Notes under the pieces: generated by a model
The model's input: only the letters and a program-made list of their open reading frames with translations
Told to the model about the DNA's origin: nothing
Databases searched by the model: none
Assembly: GCA_029204225.1 (NCBI GenBank)
Contig: CM055108.1
Span: 18,013,779 to 18,077,778, forward strand
Source of the DNA: Diphasiastrum complanatum
Lineage: Eukaryota; Streptophyta; Lycopodiopsida; Lycopodiales; Lycopodiaceae
Direction: 5' to 3'
Length of the DNA: 64,000 nucleotides
In this document: piece after piece, positions 22,201 to 37,200 of the stretch
Layout of the letters: every line of letters starts with the position of its first letter
Position numbering within the stretch: position 1 is the stretch's first letter
Program-made: the position numbers and the translations under genes

Positions 22201-25200
22201 TATAAAACTTTATTTAATCACATTATTATGGAAAGTTACAGTGAAAGGAAGTGAGAATGACGAAATCACAACGTGATTGAAGAAAGCCACTATCCCCCAT
22301 ACAACATGAGCATGCAGCATCTAGCTTTCTAAGATGATTGAGTCCCTACAAACCTGACACAAACGCATGATATTGTGGTTTAGAATTGAGTGTTCTATCA
22401 AACCAAATCACTACTTTGATGTTATTTGCCCATTTTCATCAATCTAACATACAACATCTGAATTGTTCTCCACTTGCTTATATGTGTTCCAAGCACTTTG
22501 GAAATGGTACGTTACATTGCATACCAGTTATAGCTCATGTTGTTGCCAATGACACTTTTATATTCTTGAGCATAAGCGAAGTATTGTTGTCAATGATATA
22601 TGACACTTAGTTAAGGATTAAACAACAATATCCAATGCTTATTTGAATTGACTGCTAGAACTAAATAGTTTCTAGCCCATCAAACATACATCTCAAGCTC
22701 ATCACAACCTACTTCATGCGACATCTAGAAAAGCCAATAGGCCAACAGATGTTATTGCCTCATGAATGGGTCAAAAATATACATTATCATTATCTTTGAT
22801 TTTGATACAAACAATAGAATGGGAATGAGACTCATTATAACGGGCTATCAACATAATAATAGAAAATAGATCCCATGCTATATTCAATTTATTTTTTGAG
22901 AATGAAAATTAGGTTTCAGGCATTTGGCCTCGCATTCAGACATTCGTGCTCGGTCATAGTAGGTTTTGGTAGTTGGTTGTTTACATTGCTCCACATAGGG
23001 ATCCACTCGCTAATGATTTGGAGCCTACCTTCTTATTTCTCATAGTAGTTCAGGATTAATTCTTCTTAGCTTTACCATCCATTTAGCTTAATGTACCCCA
23101 AAATCATCTATCTGTCTTCATCTTACGTTATTGTGTTCTCGTAACTTGATATCAAAGCATCATTCATACTTTCACAAGCAAGGAGATATTTCTCCTAGAT
23201 TCATTCATGGTTCACATTGTCCTCTTCCTTCTTTACTTGAAAATCAGTGATATAGCATAGTTCTTAAGCATTGCCAAAGCTCCAACTTCTTTTGGGTAAG
23301 TTCTTCCATCCTAAGACGTTGTTGTGCTTCAAGCCTACTAGGGAGCAAGGCTCTTATGATGTACTCAAATAGAAATGAACTATGTCAAGGACAAATAGAG
23401 GTCCTAACAAATGTAATTTATGTGTTTCCTATGGTACACTCCTACTTCAAAAACATTGCCCTTAATGTGGACAACAAAATAAAATGTACTGAGAAAAGAA
23501 AAAATAGTTAATGTGATTGACGCAAAGTATAACCACAATTGCATAGGTTGAAGAGGTGGTCGTGTGTAGCCAATCACAAAATAGATATGTCGAAGTAGTA
23601 GCCAAAGATATAGACGCCAAGTAGAAAGTTGCATCATATGTCAATATAGAATCTACCAAGAAGGATGATGTAGTCATCCCCATGCATGTTGAGCGTGTGA
23701 CAAGGGGAAAGACACTTTAGCTCATCAACAAAGGTAGTGACCTCAAGAGACTGTATAACTCATCTCTATTTGGCTACACCATATGAGAAGCAACATTAGC
23801 AAGCCAAGTACAAATACTTAGCCCAATAATCTGCACACTTGCATTTGAAACATAGCTTTTTTCCACAATTGACTCGGCTTTGCAATTTCATTCTGTCTAT
23901 TGAATGTTGGTGGAGAGGAGCTACCTAATCAAATTGTGTTAGTGTGCTTGATGGTGTGTACTTGGTAGCCTATATGGGGCAATAAGTCTGCACCACCACC
24001 TATTAGCAAAGTCGGTAAAATGATAAGCAACTTTGCGGACTCGCCAACTTTCATCAATTAGGGCCCGCCTCAAATCAAAGTATTCTTCCAATTCGTGCAC
24101 CTACAAATCTACACTATCAGTTGTTCTTTTGGGAGGGTTAATGGGTACGCTTCCTGTCTTCAAGGTAGGGCAGAGGATACTGAGAAGGATAACTCCCACC
24201 CATAGTCTAAGGCGTTGCTTGCAAAAGAACGAGCCGAAAAAGGATAGGGATGTGATGGCCGATACTGAGAAGCATAACTCCTAGCCATAGTCCAAGGCAT
24301 TGCTCGCATCTCTGCCATGGTCCTCTCTATATTGTCCATGCAAGCTTGCACACATAGAGCAACACTCAAAAGCGAACTCACAGTCACTGTATTTGGATTA
24401 TGATCAGGACTAGGGATAGGGCTACCAGGTAGTGATTGGAGGGCATCTGGAGGGCTAAGAGGAATATCAACACGATCGTCTGCCATAATGGGTCTACTGT
24501 AGGAAACAACACAAAAAAAACTCTCAATTTTTTGTTCTCTCAAAGTAAAAAAAACAGCATAGGACAACTTTCTCATAAAGAGAGAAAAACAGAAAAAAAC
24601 AAAATTCACAAAAGGTAGATCACTCCCTGGTTCCAGAATCTGCTGCAGTGTTGATATTGCTAGAATAGATACACAAGTTGTCGGGAAATCTGGATTTTTC
24701 AGTTCTTCCAAAAAACAACACGTCAAAAAACAGCCTGAAATCAGCAATGATTCGCTTGAACCCAGGTCTGCAAAAGAGTTAAAGATACAATTGCAAAAGG
24801 GTGCCCTCCTCTAAGGATGCTTCATGTAAAATCTTAGGCAAAATGGACGAAAATCAAAAAAGCTATGAAGCTGCAACTCCAATATCCTGAAAATTGGTCA
24901 AAGATCCAATTGTTGGGCAAAATCAAAAAAACTTGATAAATTTTTCTGAATTGATCCTTCCCTAGCATCGATCTAGTACCCAAAAGGGCTTTGCCAAATT
25001 CTGACTGCAATCCACCAAGCATAGGAGTCAAGGCAGATTTTCTCAATACCTTTGCAAAGAGAATCTTCTCTCATATTTGCAATGGACCTCCTACCATGCA
25101 CTGGCTACAAACAGAGCTAGGACTGTAGCAATAGAGTTTGGGAAACAGCTATCTAGGCTGATTTTTTCTTCATCTCCCCCAAATCCCTCAAGAAGTTGAG

Positions 25201-28200
25201 CACAATTGGTGTTTTCCACACTTTCTCTCTCTAGAACAGGGAACTCTCTCTCTAGAACGAGGCTCTGATCACAACTATCACAAACCTGCATCTCCAAGCT
25301 CCTAAAACCAAAAGGCTAATGTGTAGATTAAACCTCCCAACCATAGGCACCCCCTCTATGAGTCCTACTTGGTATTCCTGTCACTTGGCAGATGGCATCC
25401 AACTATGGGTCAATCCACCTAGCATGCATGTCATTTGTGACCTATGAATACTAAGTGACTCATTGGTACCACCCCCATGCCCCGCCATGGACTTGTGACC
25501 CAATTGGTCACCCCGATTGCTCGAAGGCTAGCATCTCATCATTGATGGCTAGGAAATCACCGCTTCTTTGACAGCTTGTCAGGCGGTCACACAGGGTCAC
25601 TACTTATCATCCACCTGTCCCAGCTTGGGCCAGATGTCCACTTTCAATTACCAATTTTCACCAATACTTGGTCTCAAGCCCTCTAGTAACCGGCCTTGCC
25701 AAGGTCATCTTAGAGCCAAGATTGGGCCCACTCTAACAAAACTCCTAACAAATGTACTACATCATGTCTTTCTTCATAACAATCGCCCATCGTAGGTTCC
25801 AACATTTTAAACATACCAATACAATCAAAGAAGGCTCGAAGAAGTTTTGGAGTTTCTCAAATATCTTTGGTGATCTATCTATACAAGAAATTTAAAAATT
25901 GCACTTTATTGATGGCTTGCAAGAACCCTTTCAAGAGAGAATAATAAGTTTCAAGCCACAGAGTCTATGCAGCAATTTTGCCAACGCTTAAGAATTGACA
26001 CAAATGATTTAACATCTCATGCTTCTAGTGTCCCTTATATAGCCACAACCCAAGGCCACATGTTGCATGTACGTATAGTGTAGTACTCCCACATTTTCAG
26101 TCCAATGTCCTCTAACTCACCCTAAAGTTATCTCTCCAATGGAACATATGATTGACACGAAGTGTGAAGTAGAACCTAATCTCACCTAGCTTCTCTTGAC
26201 TCGAAGCTCAAGACTGGCTGATTGTAGTTAATCAAGGACTTACACAAACTATGCTCAATCTACTTGTCGATGCCTTTTACAAAGTAATCTTGCACCATTT
26301 TGTATTAAATTTTCTGAAATATTAAGCATTTTCTTAACATTCAATAGCATGCATTGAACTAGCCATTTTTTTCAAATCTGGTTTAGGATTTCTATAATTT
26401 AGAAGTCATGAACCTAAATAGGCAAGTGTAATAATTATGAGATTTGGTAAAATGTGTCTATGTAATTAAACAAACTATTTCGTAGCTTTTTCTCTTATGC
26501 TTTGTGAGTTTGATAGTCAGAAAACTCGGCACACATAAAGGTTGTTCAATAAAGGGCTTTGAAAGTGAAGTGTAGCTTGTCCCTACTTGTTAGAGAATCA
26601 TCATGTTTGATGGTTTCATACTTTTGATCTTGTGAATTTCTCTATAGCATCTAGTCCTTGAGCATGCAACTTTTTTGAAGCATGATTGTAGCCTTAATCT
26701 AGTAGCATATCAAGTTCACAAACCTTAAAAAAGAAGCTCTTTTCGAAACTTGCAAAACACTTGAGCATTCCTTCCCTAGTGTGCTTCTTTCTAACCACAA
26801 TTTGACTAGAAAAGAACAAGTAGATGTACCATCTCCAAGTTTTTTTATTGAATAGGACTTTTGAGGCACTCTCATTGGTTCCTTTTCTCGAAAAAACCGT
26901 GTCAATGTGAATGTTGCATCCCCAAACTTTGAGTAGCACTGCATGTCATAGATAAGGATATGATGACTTCACCTAAGAGAAGCAAAATCCCTCTATTTAC
27001 ACAAAGAAAAGTGCTATTGTTTCAAGGAGGCCCAATAAAGTTCTAGAAGAGACATTGCAAAATGTAACATATACTGAGAAGTAAGTTGCAACATAGCGTA
27101 CATTTAAGCTAAACTCTTGAATGGAAAACAAACCAGAAGTTGAATGGAAAACATAAGCACTTGGGAAGTCACAAGATGCTATTCTTTTAGCATTCTCCAT
27201 AATGTATATTGAACATACACGAATGCTCCTTCAAAGTGAACTATGTTCAATTTAACACACACAAATCACTTCACATGCATGCATAATCTAATATTATGTA
27301 TTTAGTATAACAACCTGAATTTTAATAGGCCAAAATGCCATGGGTGTTTTAATCAACGGAATGATCACTCTGAGTCAACAAAAGACTGTTTAATCCATGG
27401 AGGCTTTGAGTGGTCCAAACATTTAACCCCCCTTTGAGTGGTCAAAAGACTAACTACTCCTTGTAACCAAGAAATCATCTTCTCTCACCGCACCATTCCA
27501 AATGGTCGAACAACTGACTACTTCTAGTAATCAATGGCCTTTCGAGATTGTTTCATCCTATACTTACCTGGGTGTTCTATTCAATGGTCCTATTTTCAAT
27601 ATGCGGCAAGCAGCCTCGGATCGGATTGGGAAGGGTCACACCTCCCTTGTCCAGCTTCAGAGATTTTGTTTCCGGAGTTATATTCATGATGCTCTCAGTA
27701 AGTGTCGTCTCTTCAACACCATGGTCACTCGTACAACATTGTATGTGGCAGAGGCTTGGTGTACAGGTATTACCTCCTCGGATTGGTCTCGTATATCTCG
27801 GATGCAAACCACCATGCCATCTCGGATGACTAGGGCTAAGCCCTCAATCCCACACCAGATTATCACTGCTGAGTTTGTTGTACCTCCCATTTTAGTGGAT
27901 GCCCTTTTTAGGCTCATTATATATATCCAGAGAGTATTGACTCTCCCTTCTGACAGATATTCCTACCTTGTAGTCATGACCTCGAGATTACTATATGATC
28001 GTGGAGTTCATTTCTCATGATATTCTCAGGCTGCACGCCTCTTGAGCACATTTGGTATTTCAATTTTTGATCTCCCAGCAGGAACTCATGAGTACATTAG
28101 ACGGTTTATTTATCGGGCCTATATTCAGCATACTTGGCAGGGACAGTTGAGCGTTAAGCCAGACTTTTATTGGACACATTTTTTGGAGTTTGATGGAGCA

Positions 28201-31200
28201 AGTTTTCCTATACATGCACACTACCTTGACTATGGACTCTCCCACTGTTTACAGTTTACTCTTGGACAGTTCCGGGTTTCTTCTCACCAGCTTTCTATTG
28301 AGACTGTCGTTATCAGAGTACCCCACGTGAGAATAGACTATGTCATATGTGTTCCTTGGGAGAGGTTGAGTCGGAGGAGCATTTCCTTTTCAGATGTTCG
28401 GCCTATTACGAGATCTGGGGGCGTTATCATTGCCTCTTTAGAGATGCACCCACTATATGTTCTCTCATCACTTATGTGGATCCTAGATGTGTTGCCCTTA
28501 TGATATATGAAATATCTTTGCTGCGGAGAGCACAGGCTCCAGTGGATAGTGATACACAGCCTTAGATTATCGTGATCAGAGACAGTGCCTGATCTCCGTT
28601 ATTGCCATAGCCCGGGCACCTACGGTTACCAGGAGAGTTTGCCTTCAGAGGTCTCATACTAGTCAGAGTCAGCGTCCACAGAGACGACATCAACGTCCAC
28701 CTTTGACATATTTTTCGTTTGTTGTAGTTTCTTTAGTGATAGACATTATGTATTTTAGATTATGTTTCTTTAGTTGTTTTGCGGAGTTACTATGCTCCCT
28801 GATTACTACACACTTGAGATGTAATACTCTGTCTTATATGCTTGTTGGCATCAGAAGACATTAATACAGCGCTCTCTCTCTCTCTCTCTCCACCTCCACA
28901 CTTCCATCTCCATCTCCACGCAGCCATCATCTCCTCACTGCTTCCATCTCCATGCAACTCACTTCTTTCTAGCTTTCTATGTGGCTAGATTTACCTTTTA
29001 TGTGCATGACACTTTCTACTCTCAGCTTGTTTCTCAAGATTTCATTGCTGCTATCCTTTTGCAATAGATCCTCAACAGTTTGAGTTTTGAAATTTTGATT
29101 TTCTTGATCTCAAAATTTTCGCAGTCTATAAAATCCGTACCGTACGTACAGATTCGTACCGTACTGCAAGTACAGGCTGACGACTGCGTAGTGCTCTGTC
29201 TTACCTTCGATCTGAATCAAGTTTCGGGTCAATCGGACTTCGTATGAAAAAGTTATACTCATTTCCGTAAAACTGCTTGATTACGGTTTTGCTGCCTCTC
29301 TAATCTCTCTCCTGCAAATCATCCTACGGCTTCGTTTCGCCTGCCTCCAGGCTTTGTCTTGCGCACAAAGCGTGCTAAGAAGTTTATGTCTACAGGCTCT
29401 TGCAAACGTCTTCATACTTTGGAAATTGCATTCACCATGCCTACCGATTCAGTCGCTGCTTCGTCCTCAGCTGCTATGGGAGACACATGCCACAACTACA
29501 CGCAACAAAACACTCTTGAGAACATCTCCTCACTGAATGAGTACATTTCTAAGCAATTTGCCGCTTTTCTTTCACAACTCAATGAACTCCGTGCGGATTT
29601 GCTTACTAAGACTGCCACGATTGATGCTCAACAGACAGAAATTGCTTCTCTTCGTGCTGCGCTTAGTGCTTTGCAGAGGGACATCATCCCTAATATCTCC
29701 CGTGCTGTTGAGGATACTAAGGCATCCATGAGTAAGCTTCCCCTACTCGCCAAATACATGACACTGTTGAGTGCACTGCCAGATTCATGTTCTTGAACAG
29801 CGGCTTCATGAGACGGTGGAATATGTACAGAAGGTACCTACTCTCGAGCAAGAAGTACGTGAGACCAAATCATGGGCTTCTATCCTGAAATCATCTACCA
29901 CCTCTTCGTCTTCTATACCACCCTCTTTAGACACCACGGTACAAGGAGTCTTGGCAGAACAACAACGCCGGGATGACAACAAGCTCAACTTAAGATTCCG
30001 AGGTCTTCCTACTGAGGGCACAGCATTGGACCAAGTTACCTCTTTGTTTACTTCACGTATGGGGCTATCAGTTCTAGGTATCCAGTATGCTTGGCGCCTC
30101 CAGCATGATCCAAAGGTATTATTTGTCAAATTCAAAACTATGGACGATCGGCAGACAGTTCTTCATGCGCGTCGTACTCTCCGAGGCTCTCAGATTTACA
30201 TAGATGATGACCTTACTCACTGCCAATGGTTACAGCGTAAAACTATTGTTCAGGAGGCAAGGACAAAACAACAGCGGGTGGTATTTACAAATGGCAACCC
30301 TCGCTTTTTCTCCAAGCGTCAATAGGAAGTTGGGGTACTCGGGCATGGGAGCAGCCCGATAGCCCCGGCTAGAGTCACATTCGCCTCTCCACCTCTTCTA
30401 CGACGGCTGATCTTGACACCTATCTGTGTTGGGCTGATTTTTTACTTTTTGCAGAGACATATGAGTCTTCCACACACCCACTTCCTACAGGGCAGGATAC
30501 TTCGGGCCTCTAGTGGAATTGCATGTTTGTACAGGTCAATGTATACTCCTTCTATTAGGTTGGTATCTCAGGATACTTATGGCCGTTACTTGTGGCTTCA
30601 GATTACTACATCCATCTTGGGGCTGGACCAGGACTTGTTTGTTGCAGTGTGCTACTTTTTCAGTGTTTATGAATTTGGGAGGTGATCCTTTTCAGGCCTT
30701 TCTGATGGTGTTGCTAGACTCTCTCTACAAGGTTACATATTGCTTACAGGGGACTTTAAACACACGCACAGCCGCTCGCCAGACTGAGTTCTATGCTGAC
30801 ACACTCTCTCTTCATCCGTCGGATACCTCTTATGCCCGTTATTCTCAGGACTCAACAGCCACGGTTACGCTTTTTGGGGAACAACTTCTGAGGTTGGCTC
30901 AAGCACACAGTCTCATTATCCTTAACGGTCTTCTTCAGTGGCCATCCTCCTCGGCATATACTTGCCACCCATTTGGTGGCGGTCACAACGTAGTGGACTA
31001 TTTCATTGCATCTCCTGCTTTATTGCCCCACCTGGCATCCTTCACCATCTCTACTCCGGTGCTCGCTGACACTCTCTGCTCTACCTCTCCTTCTCCCCAG
31101 CGCCAAGTCCACCTTCTCCTCCACCTTCCCTCTTTGTTCGACCCACCCGCTATCGTATACCTCCTCATCAATCCCAAGCCTATGTTGCCCACGTCTCTCA

Positions 31201-34200
31201 TCTTCTGGACCACTTTCCTTCCTCCTCTAATGTCACTACCCAAGCCTCCTTTTTGACACACACCCTGACTACCACCGCTCATGCCATTGCGCCCCCTCGC
31301 CACTTCTCTTCTCATCGTCGTACCCATAATAAATGGTATGACAACGACTGTTCTTTCTTCCAGAAATATGTTGAGTTCCTTAAATTCTCCAATTCTACAC
31401 TTTCTTCTTCCGCGGAAAAGCAGCTTCGTTCCCTTCTCCGCAAAAAGAAAGTGGCCTACTTTTCTTCCCGTTCCTCCTACCTCCTTCGCTCCCTCCACTC
31501 TGCTTCCTCGGCTACTTTTTGGAAGATCTTTCTTCATAAGCCCCTATCCATTGCACCCATCCCTCTTCAATCCTGGGTCGACTATGCAACCAACCTATAT
31601 ACAATTGCTCACCCTTCCATCTCTCTTTCTTCTCATCCTACCCATTGTGACCTCTTTGCTCCTGACATGGTTGAAGCCACCATCTGCAAACTCAAAAACA
31701 ATCGTACGTCTCACATTGACCTCCTTTCAGCCGAGCTCCTCAAACCAGTTGCAAAACTCGCCTCCCCTTTCCTGGCCCGTTGTTTCAACCGCTCTGTCAT
31801 TGATAGTTTCCCTATACCTTGGGCCACCAATCTCCTTCACCCCATTCTTAAAGCAGGTGACAACCTAGGGACAGGTCAAGCCTACTTGAAGGTAGGTGGC
31901 ATGAACTGTATCACGGGAGAGGTTGTACAGATCTTGTGGACATGGAGTGCATTACAGGATGATGTGGATCTAGCATGCCTATGGTTGTGAGCCAGCAGGG
32001 ATGGAGATGGTTACTCAGGGAGTGACAACTGATACTTTGGTGAGTACTCAGGTGAGCTGCATGGTCATATGCACAGCGGTCTCCAAGTTGGCATCACATG
32101 TTATTGTTCAATGTTTATCCATCATTCTTTGGTAAGCATGGGAGATACTATTGTTTGTTCGATATGCGGAAAGGAAGAGCAAAAAAAAGTGAAAAAAATT
32201 GCCTCAGGGGCGACGTCCTTTTATCCCGCGGCACTTGTTACCTATGAGGATCCACAATGTGTTGCACTTATGATACAAGAGATAGACAACGATGACCCAG
32301 ATTCAAAGGATGATGGGATGATGATGGCACGACTTCCCACAAACCCTAGAGACAGTGCACCTCCCAACGTTACACCACAGCCAAACCTATTCGTCCCACC
32401 ATGCGGAGAGGTTCCTCTCACATTTGACATCGGAAGCATAGACCATCTTTACCTCCTACTGCACCTCGTATTAAATTCTTCTTCAGTAGCACCACCACCA
32501 CCTCCAAGACATGATCTAAGACTTTTTACCATCATACATAGCTATTCCATAGTTATTTTATGATTCATACCTATGTTCTCTCTTTATCATTGGTATCTAC
32601 ACTTAGAATTAAAATATATGCATTTTTCTTTTATAGATTTGGAGGCAATTTCATATCCTCCCACTTGCTCCACACACTTGATATGTACCTATTTGTCTTA
32701 AATGCCTTTTGGCATAGAAAAAACATTAATAAAACTTTCTTTCTCTCCCTCTCTAGAGTACAGCGGATACCAAAATTACCTCATGTTGCGGCTCGCATCA
32801 CATTCTCGTTCAGCAACAGGACAGGATGGTAGTGCTATACCTCACTTTGTACATCTAGCAGCGTTTATACTCCTACATATCTCACTCATTCAGTTCATAT
32901 TATTTAGCTATGTTGTTTTCTTTCGCTACTGTTTAGGAGACGTTTTCATACACTTCCACTGGTACCACATACTTGACATGTATATTTACTAGTCTTAAAT
33001 GCCTTTTGCATGGAAAAGACATTAATAAACCTTTCTTTCTTTCTCCCTCCCTCTCCGTCGCTCTCTCTCCATGCCAACGCCAAGGACGCCAAAGAGTACC
33101 ACTCTCCCAGATCCCCATTTCGCCAAGCTGCCACACAAGCATCATTGCCTACCACATGGCAGGCATCATTGTCTGCCACATGGCAGGCAACACTGCTTGG
33201 TTTGCTGCTTGAAGTGGCAGCAGTCCTGCCACAATGACAAGGAAAATGATCCAACTCCAACCGACAATCCAATATGTCAAAAGAACGGGATAACATGCGG
33301 ACCAGGATTAGTACACTAGAGGAAGAAGTGGGCAAGCAAGGAGAACCATCGCTTATCCCTACCACCAGGATCCAAGAGAGAGAGCAAAATTGAGCAACAC
33401 AAGGAAGAAGCTCTATCATAGGTAGAAATTCTTAAAAAATATTCTAGTAAGCGATCCACTTGTACCGCTGCTAGACCCACAGTCAAGATAACTAATCTGT
33501 CCATCCCTATGAACTACATATTTGCCTGTAGCCTCAGCCTCCTGGATGGCTTTGTGATTTTCTCATACTTGAACATAAGTCAGATCTTCGTCCACGAAAG
33601 TTTTTTGCCCTCATAGTTTAGCTCTTTGACATAATACCATTTTCCCATCCTGCAATGACATGAATTGGATAACGTCCTCCATGGCGCTTCTAGGCCTCTA
33701 CTATGGTGACTAAAGCTGTTTCTAAGATCTGCTTGGCTTCATTTTCAACATTCTGTGTATCTGGGCACGAACTCGAATATCATGTGTTTTCTACTCACAG
33801 AGTCTTTCTTTCAATAAGATGGCTGAGTTCTAGGAGTTAGGAACATGGGGTCCCCTGGTACCAGAGCAGCCCTATCCACATCACCTTCATATCAGTTTGT
33901 GTGTCTGTAATGGTATCCATTCAACAACAGCTGCAAGAGATTTGGTATATGTCATATCACACGGAGATATCATGTTTTTCACAGATACGCATGAGAGTTA
34001 ATATAGAAGATTACCACATTCTCAGAGATTTATATGGGACTCAGTTTTTCGACTAGAAACCAGATCTATCGGTGGTAGAGGATCAGAAGGTAATGCATGT
34101 CCATATAGACATTCACTACATTCTATCCTAGAGGTGATCCGACACAATGATGAGGCACATTATCTTTGAATACAGTTATTGGGTCGGCATATTGGATTGG

Positions 34201-37200
34201 ATAGAGATGTCTATATCGCAGCTTGTTATTTCCCTCATGAGACTTCAATCTTCTATTGATTTATCTTCAAATCTTCTCTTACTTTCTGAGCATGGTCATG
34301 TTGTTTTAACTGGTGATTTTAATGCCAGAATGCCCTCCAAACAGGTTGAGTTTCATGATGTTTACAGATCCTTTATGGACACCTATATTGGATAGTGACG
34401 ATATTGGTATTACTAGGATATCTGTTGATGTTGGTGGCCCGACCACTTTATACGGTGAATATTTTTTCAATTGGGAGAGGCGCATGCGTTAGCCATCTGT
34501 AGTGGCTTCATGAGACGGCAGCAATCTGGTGATTTTACTGGCCACCCTCATAGTGGTGGTCACATTGCTGTGGATTACTTTAGGGAGTCACCATCTCTTA
34601 TAACACTCATGTGGAAGCTTATAGTTTCCCCTACTGCCTTGTCAGATCACTCCTTTCTCACATTGTCCCTTGGTACCATGTCTTGTCACTCACCATGTCT
34701 TGTCAGATCACTCCTTTCTCACATTGTCCCTTGGTACCATGTCTTGTCCTCCCACTATGCCAAGAGTACATCCATTGTACCAGGATTCACTCGCATCTCT
34801 AATCTATGATAGTCCACATCAGACCCAAGCCACTTTTCTTACAACTGCGCTCCATACATCCACATCTATAGCTTTTAATCCAAGCAACGTAAACCTTTCT
34901 CTCACTCCCACACTCGTTTTCATCATCCACATAAACCTCAGTATGATGCGATATGTAACATCTCCGTAGCCAAGTCAAACATGCCCAAATGCTTACATAC
35001 CGGACCCTACATCTCCTACATAACCTCAGACATCTATATAATCATACTTCATTTATCCGGTATAATGGACATTCACTATTAGTATAGAGCTTGGCTTTCA
35101 AAGACTAAATTTCAAATATCTAAGGTAAGACATTATTCAAACCTAATTTTCTCCCAGGAGCTTCAAAAGTAGCTCAATTTGAATCTTTCAAAAAAAAATT
35201 GAATTGACTATGCTTGAGTCACAATTTGAATCTTCTCAATGTAAACCATCTAGAGACTATGATCTGAAGTTACTACTTAGGGCAATAATAATTAAATTGG
35301 ACTTCTAAAACAATGCTGCTTATCATTGGGCCCCATTTGGTGATTTGGACCTGCGTCAAGGAACCATCTATATATCCAAGGTGGAGACCAAAAAATAAGG
35401 CTCACAATGCTAACAAAGAACCATAATTAAAAACCATATTACAATTGAATCTGTCCTCATTTGGTAGGTATACATGATAGAGATTGTGTGAAGAGGTAAC
35501 ATTCCTTTGCAGAAGGGCTTGCAAGGCAGCCTATTGTCATTTATTCTTGATATCTTTGCATGACAATTATTATCATTTGACGTCATCTTGTCAAAGTCAT
35601 GTAACTGTTCACGATATCTTGTGCATGTGTTCGAGCAACCTTATTAGTAGCTGATCTTGTAGTAATCAATCTTACCCAATGAAAACCTTAAAAATAGAAC
35701 GGACTTATGCTAATTCACATTTATTAGTGATAAGGCATATTAATATTGAAGCTTATGCGATATTCTGTATTTGAGCCCCAAAATGAAAGTGCCTTATTTC
35801 CCTTGCCATCAATGGAACAAATGATTATGAAAAACACCACAAGGAAAGACAAAGAATCAAACCTTGATATGGGGTCTAAGCCAAAGTGACATTTGACTTT
35901 GGGCACTTGATTGTGCATATCTGTTCCAAAAATTAATGATTGCAGAGATTAAAGCCAAAAACAAGAATCCAAGAATTATCAAAATCATATTAATCTTCTA
36001 TGTTGTGCTTCCTTATTGGCCTCATCCTTAAGCATGTCTACTTTTACAAAATAACATGAAATGCAGCTTGAGACATCATTAAAGCTTAATAAACTTGCAC
36101 TCAATAAACATAGTGCACATTTTATTTCTTTGACAGCAATTTGCGGGTTACAGCTTGACAAGAAAGATAAACAATACAGCATCAATGACTCAGAACTATG
36201 ACACAACAGTTGTAGCATAGCTAGTACCCAGAACCACAGCCCTGTCTGCAGAGTTTGATATACAGATCTAATACCAGGTGCGTACGCAGACACACAGGAC
36301 AGCCTTAAGAAGATGTACCTTTCATCGCACAATATTATTGCACCATAGTCAGCCTTGTGGCGGATAATTCGTCCAACTGCCTGATTGACAGCTCTTGCAG
36401 CCTGTTGAACATACCATTCTTCCCCAGTCAAAATCTGCAAAAAAAAAATCTCAAGCTCAAACAAGGTAATATGACAAAGGGAGTCTCTTCAGCTTTCAAA
36501 GAATGCCTTCAGTACAATGCTTATCTGATTTGGTTGACAAATGTGATGTCTGTGAAAAAGCTATAATCAAAAGTATGTAGGACAGACAACAAGATAGACC
36601 GATAGATAGTAAAATATGTCTTATATATCTAGATTCTATCTAAACCCAATCTTATATATTTTCAATAATTTTATTCTCATTTTGCAGCAATTAACGTTAC
36701 TAGCTTTTATAATGGTTATTTGTGCACATGTGATAGCATCTCAGTCGCATGCATGATGTATTTTGAGATAATCTAAGTTAAAATATAAAGACATTGCATC
36801 TCACCAGCTGTACTGTGCTAGGGTGTACGCTGTATGTAGTAAACAACAGATTGTCTTCTCCATGGCTTGTTATAGAGTGAACAAAGGATAGCTTGCTCAC
36901 TGGCTTAACATAGGGTAAATGAAGGACTGATTGATCAAAGTACACAAAGGACTGTCTGCTTGGTGCCATTGATAAGCAGTGGCCTGTACCTCTAGAGTGT
37001 ATAGCAATAACTGACATTGATCAGTACTTGGTCAATTATGAAGTTCGAGGTGCTATAGTAAATTGACCAACTTTGAAGTGCTAGATAAGGTGCTAGCTCA
37101 AAGGACAAAATTAAAACTACAAATCATTAACTACACTTAGCACATATGTCTTATTTGTCCCATAAGGAATTGTTGGAGGTCGTCTGGAATCCCAAACAAC

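Noticed and set aside
29130-29180. GTACCGTAC palindromes as a sixth hAT-type element end
   Set aside because: No partner cluster, inverted terminal repeat or target duplication was found nearby, so it is mentioned only as a resemblance.
36778-37017. 79-codon minus frame in an RTEL1 intron
   Set aside because: No domain, no splice-consistent phase and no match to known RTEL1 segments.
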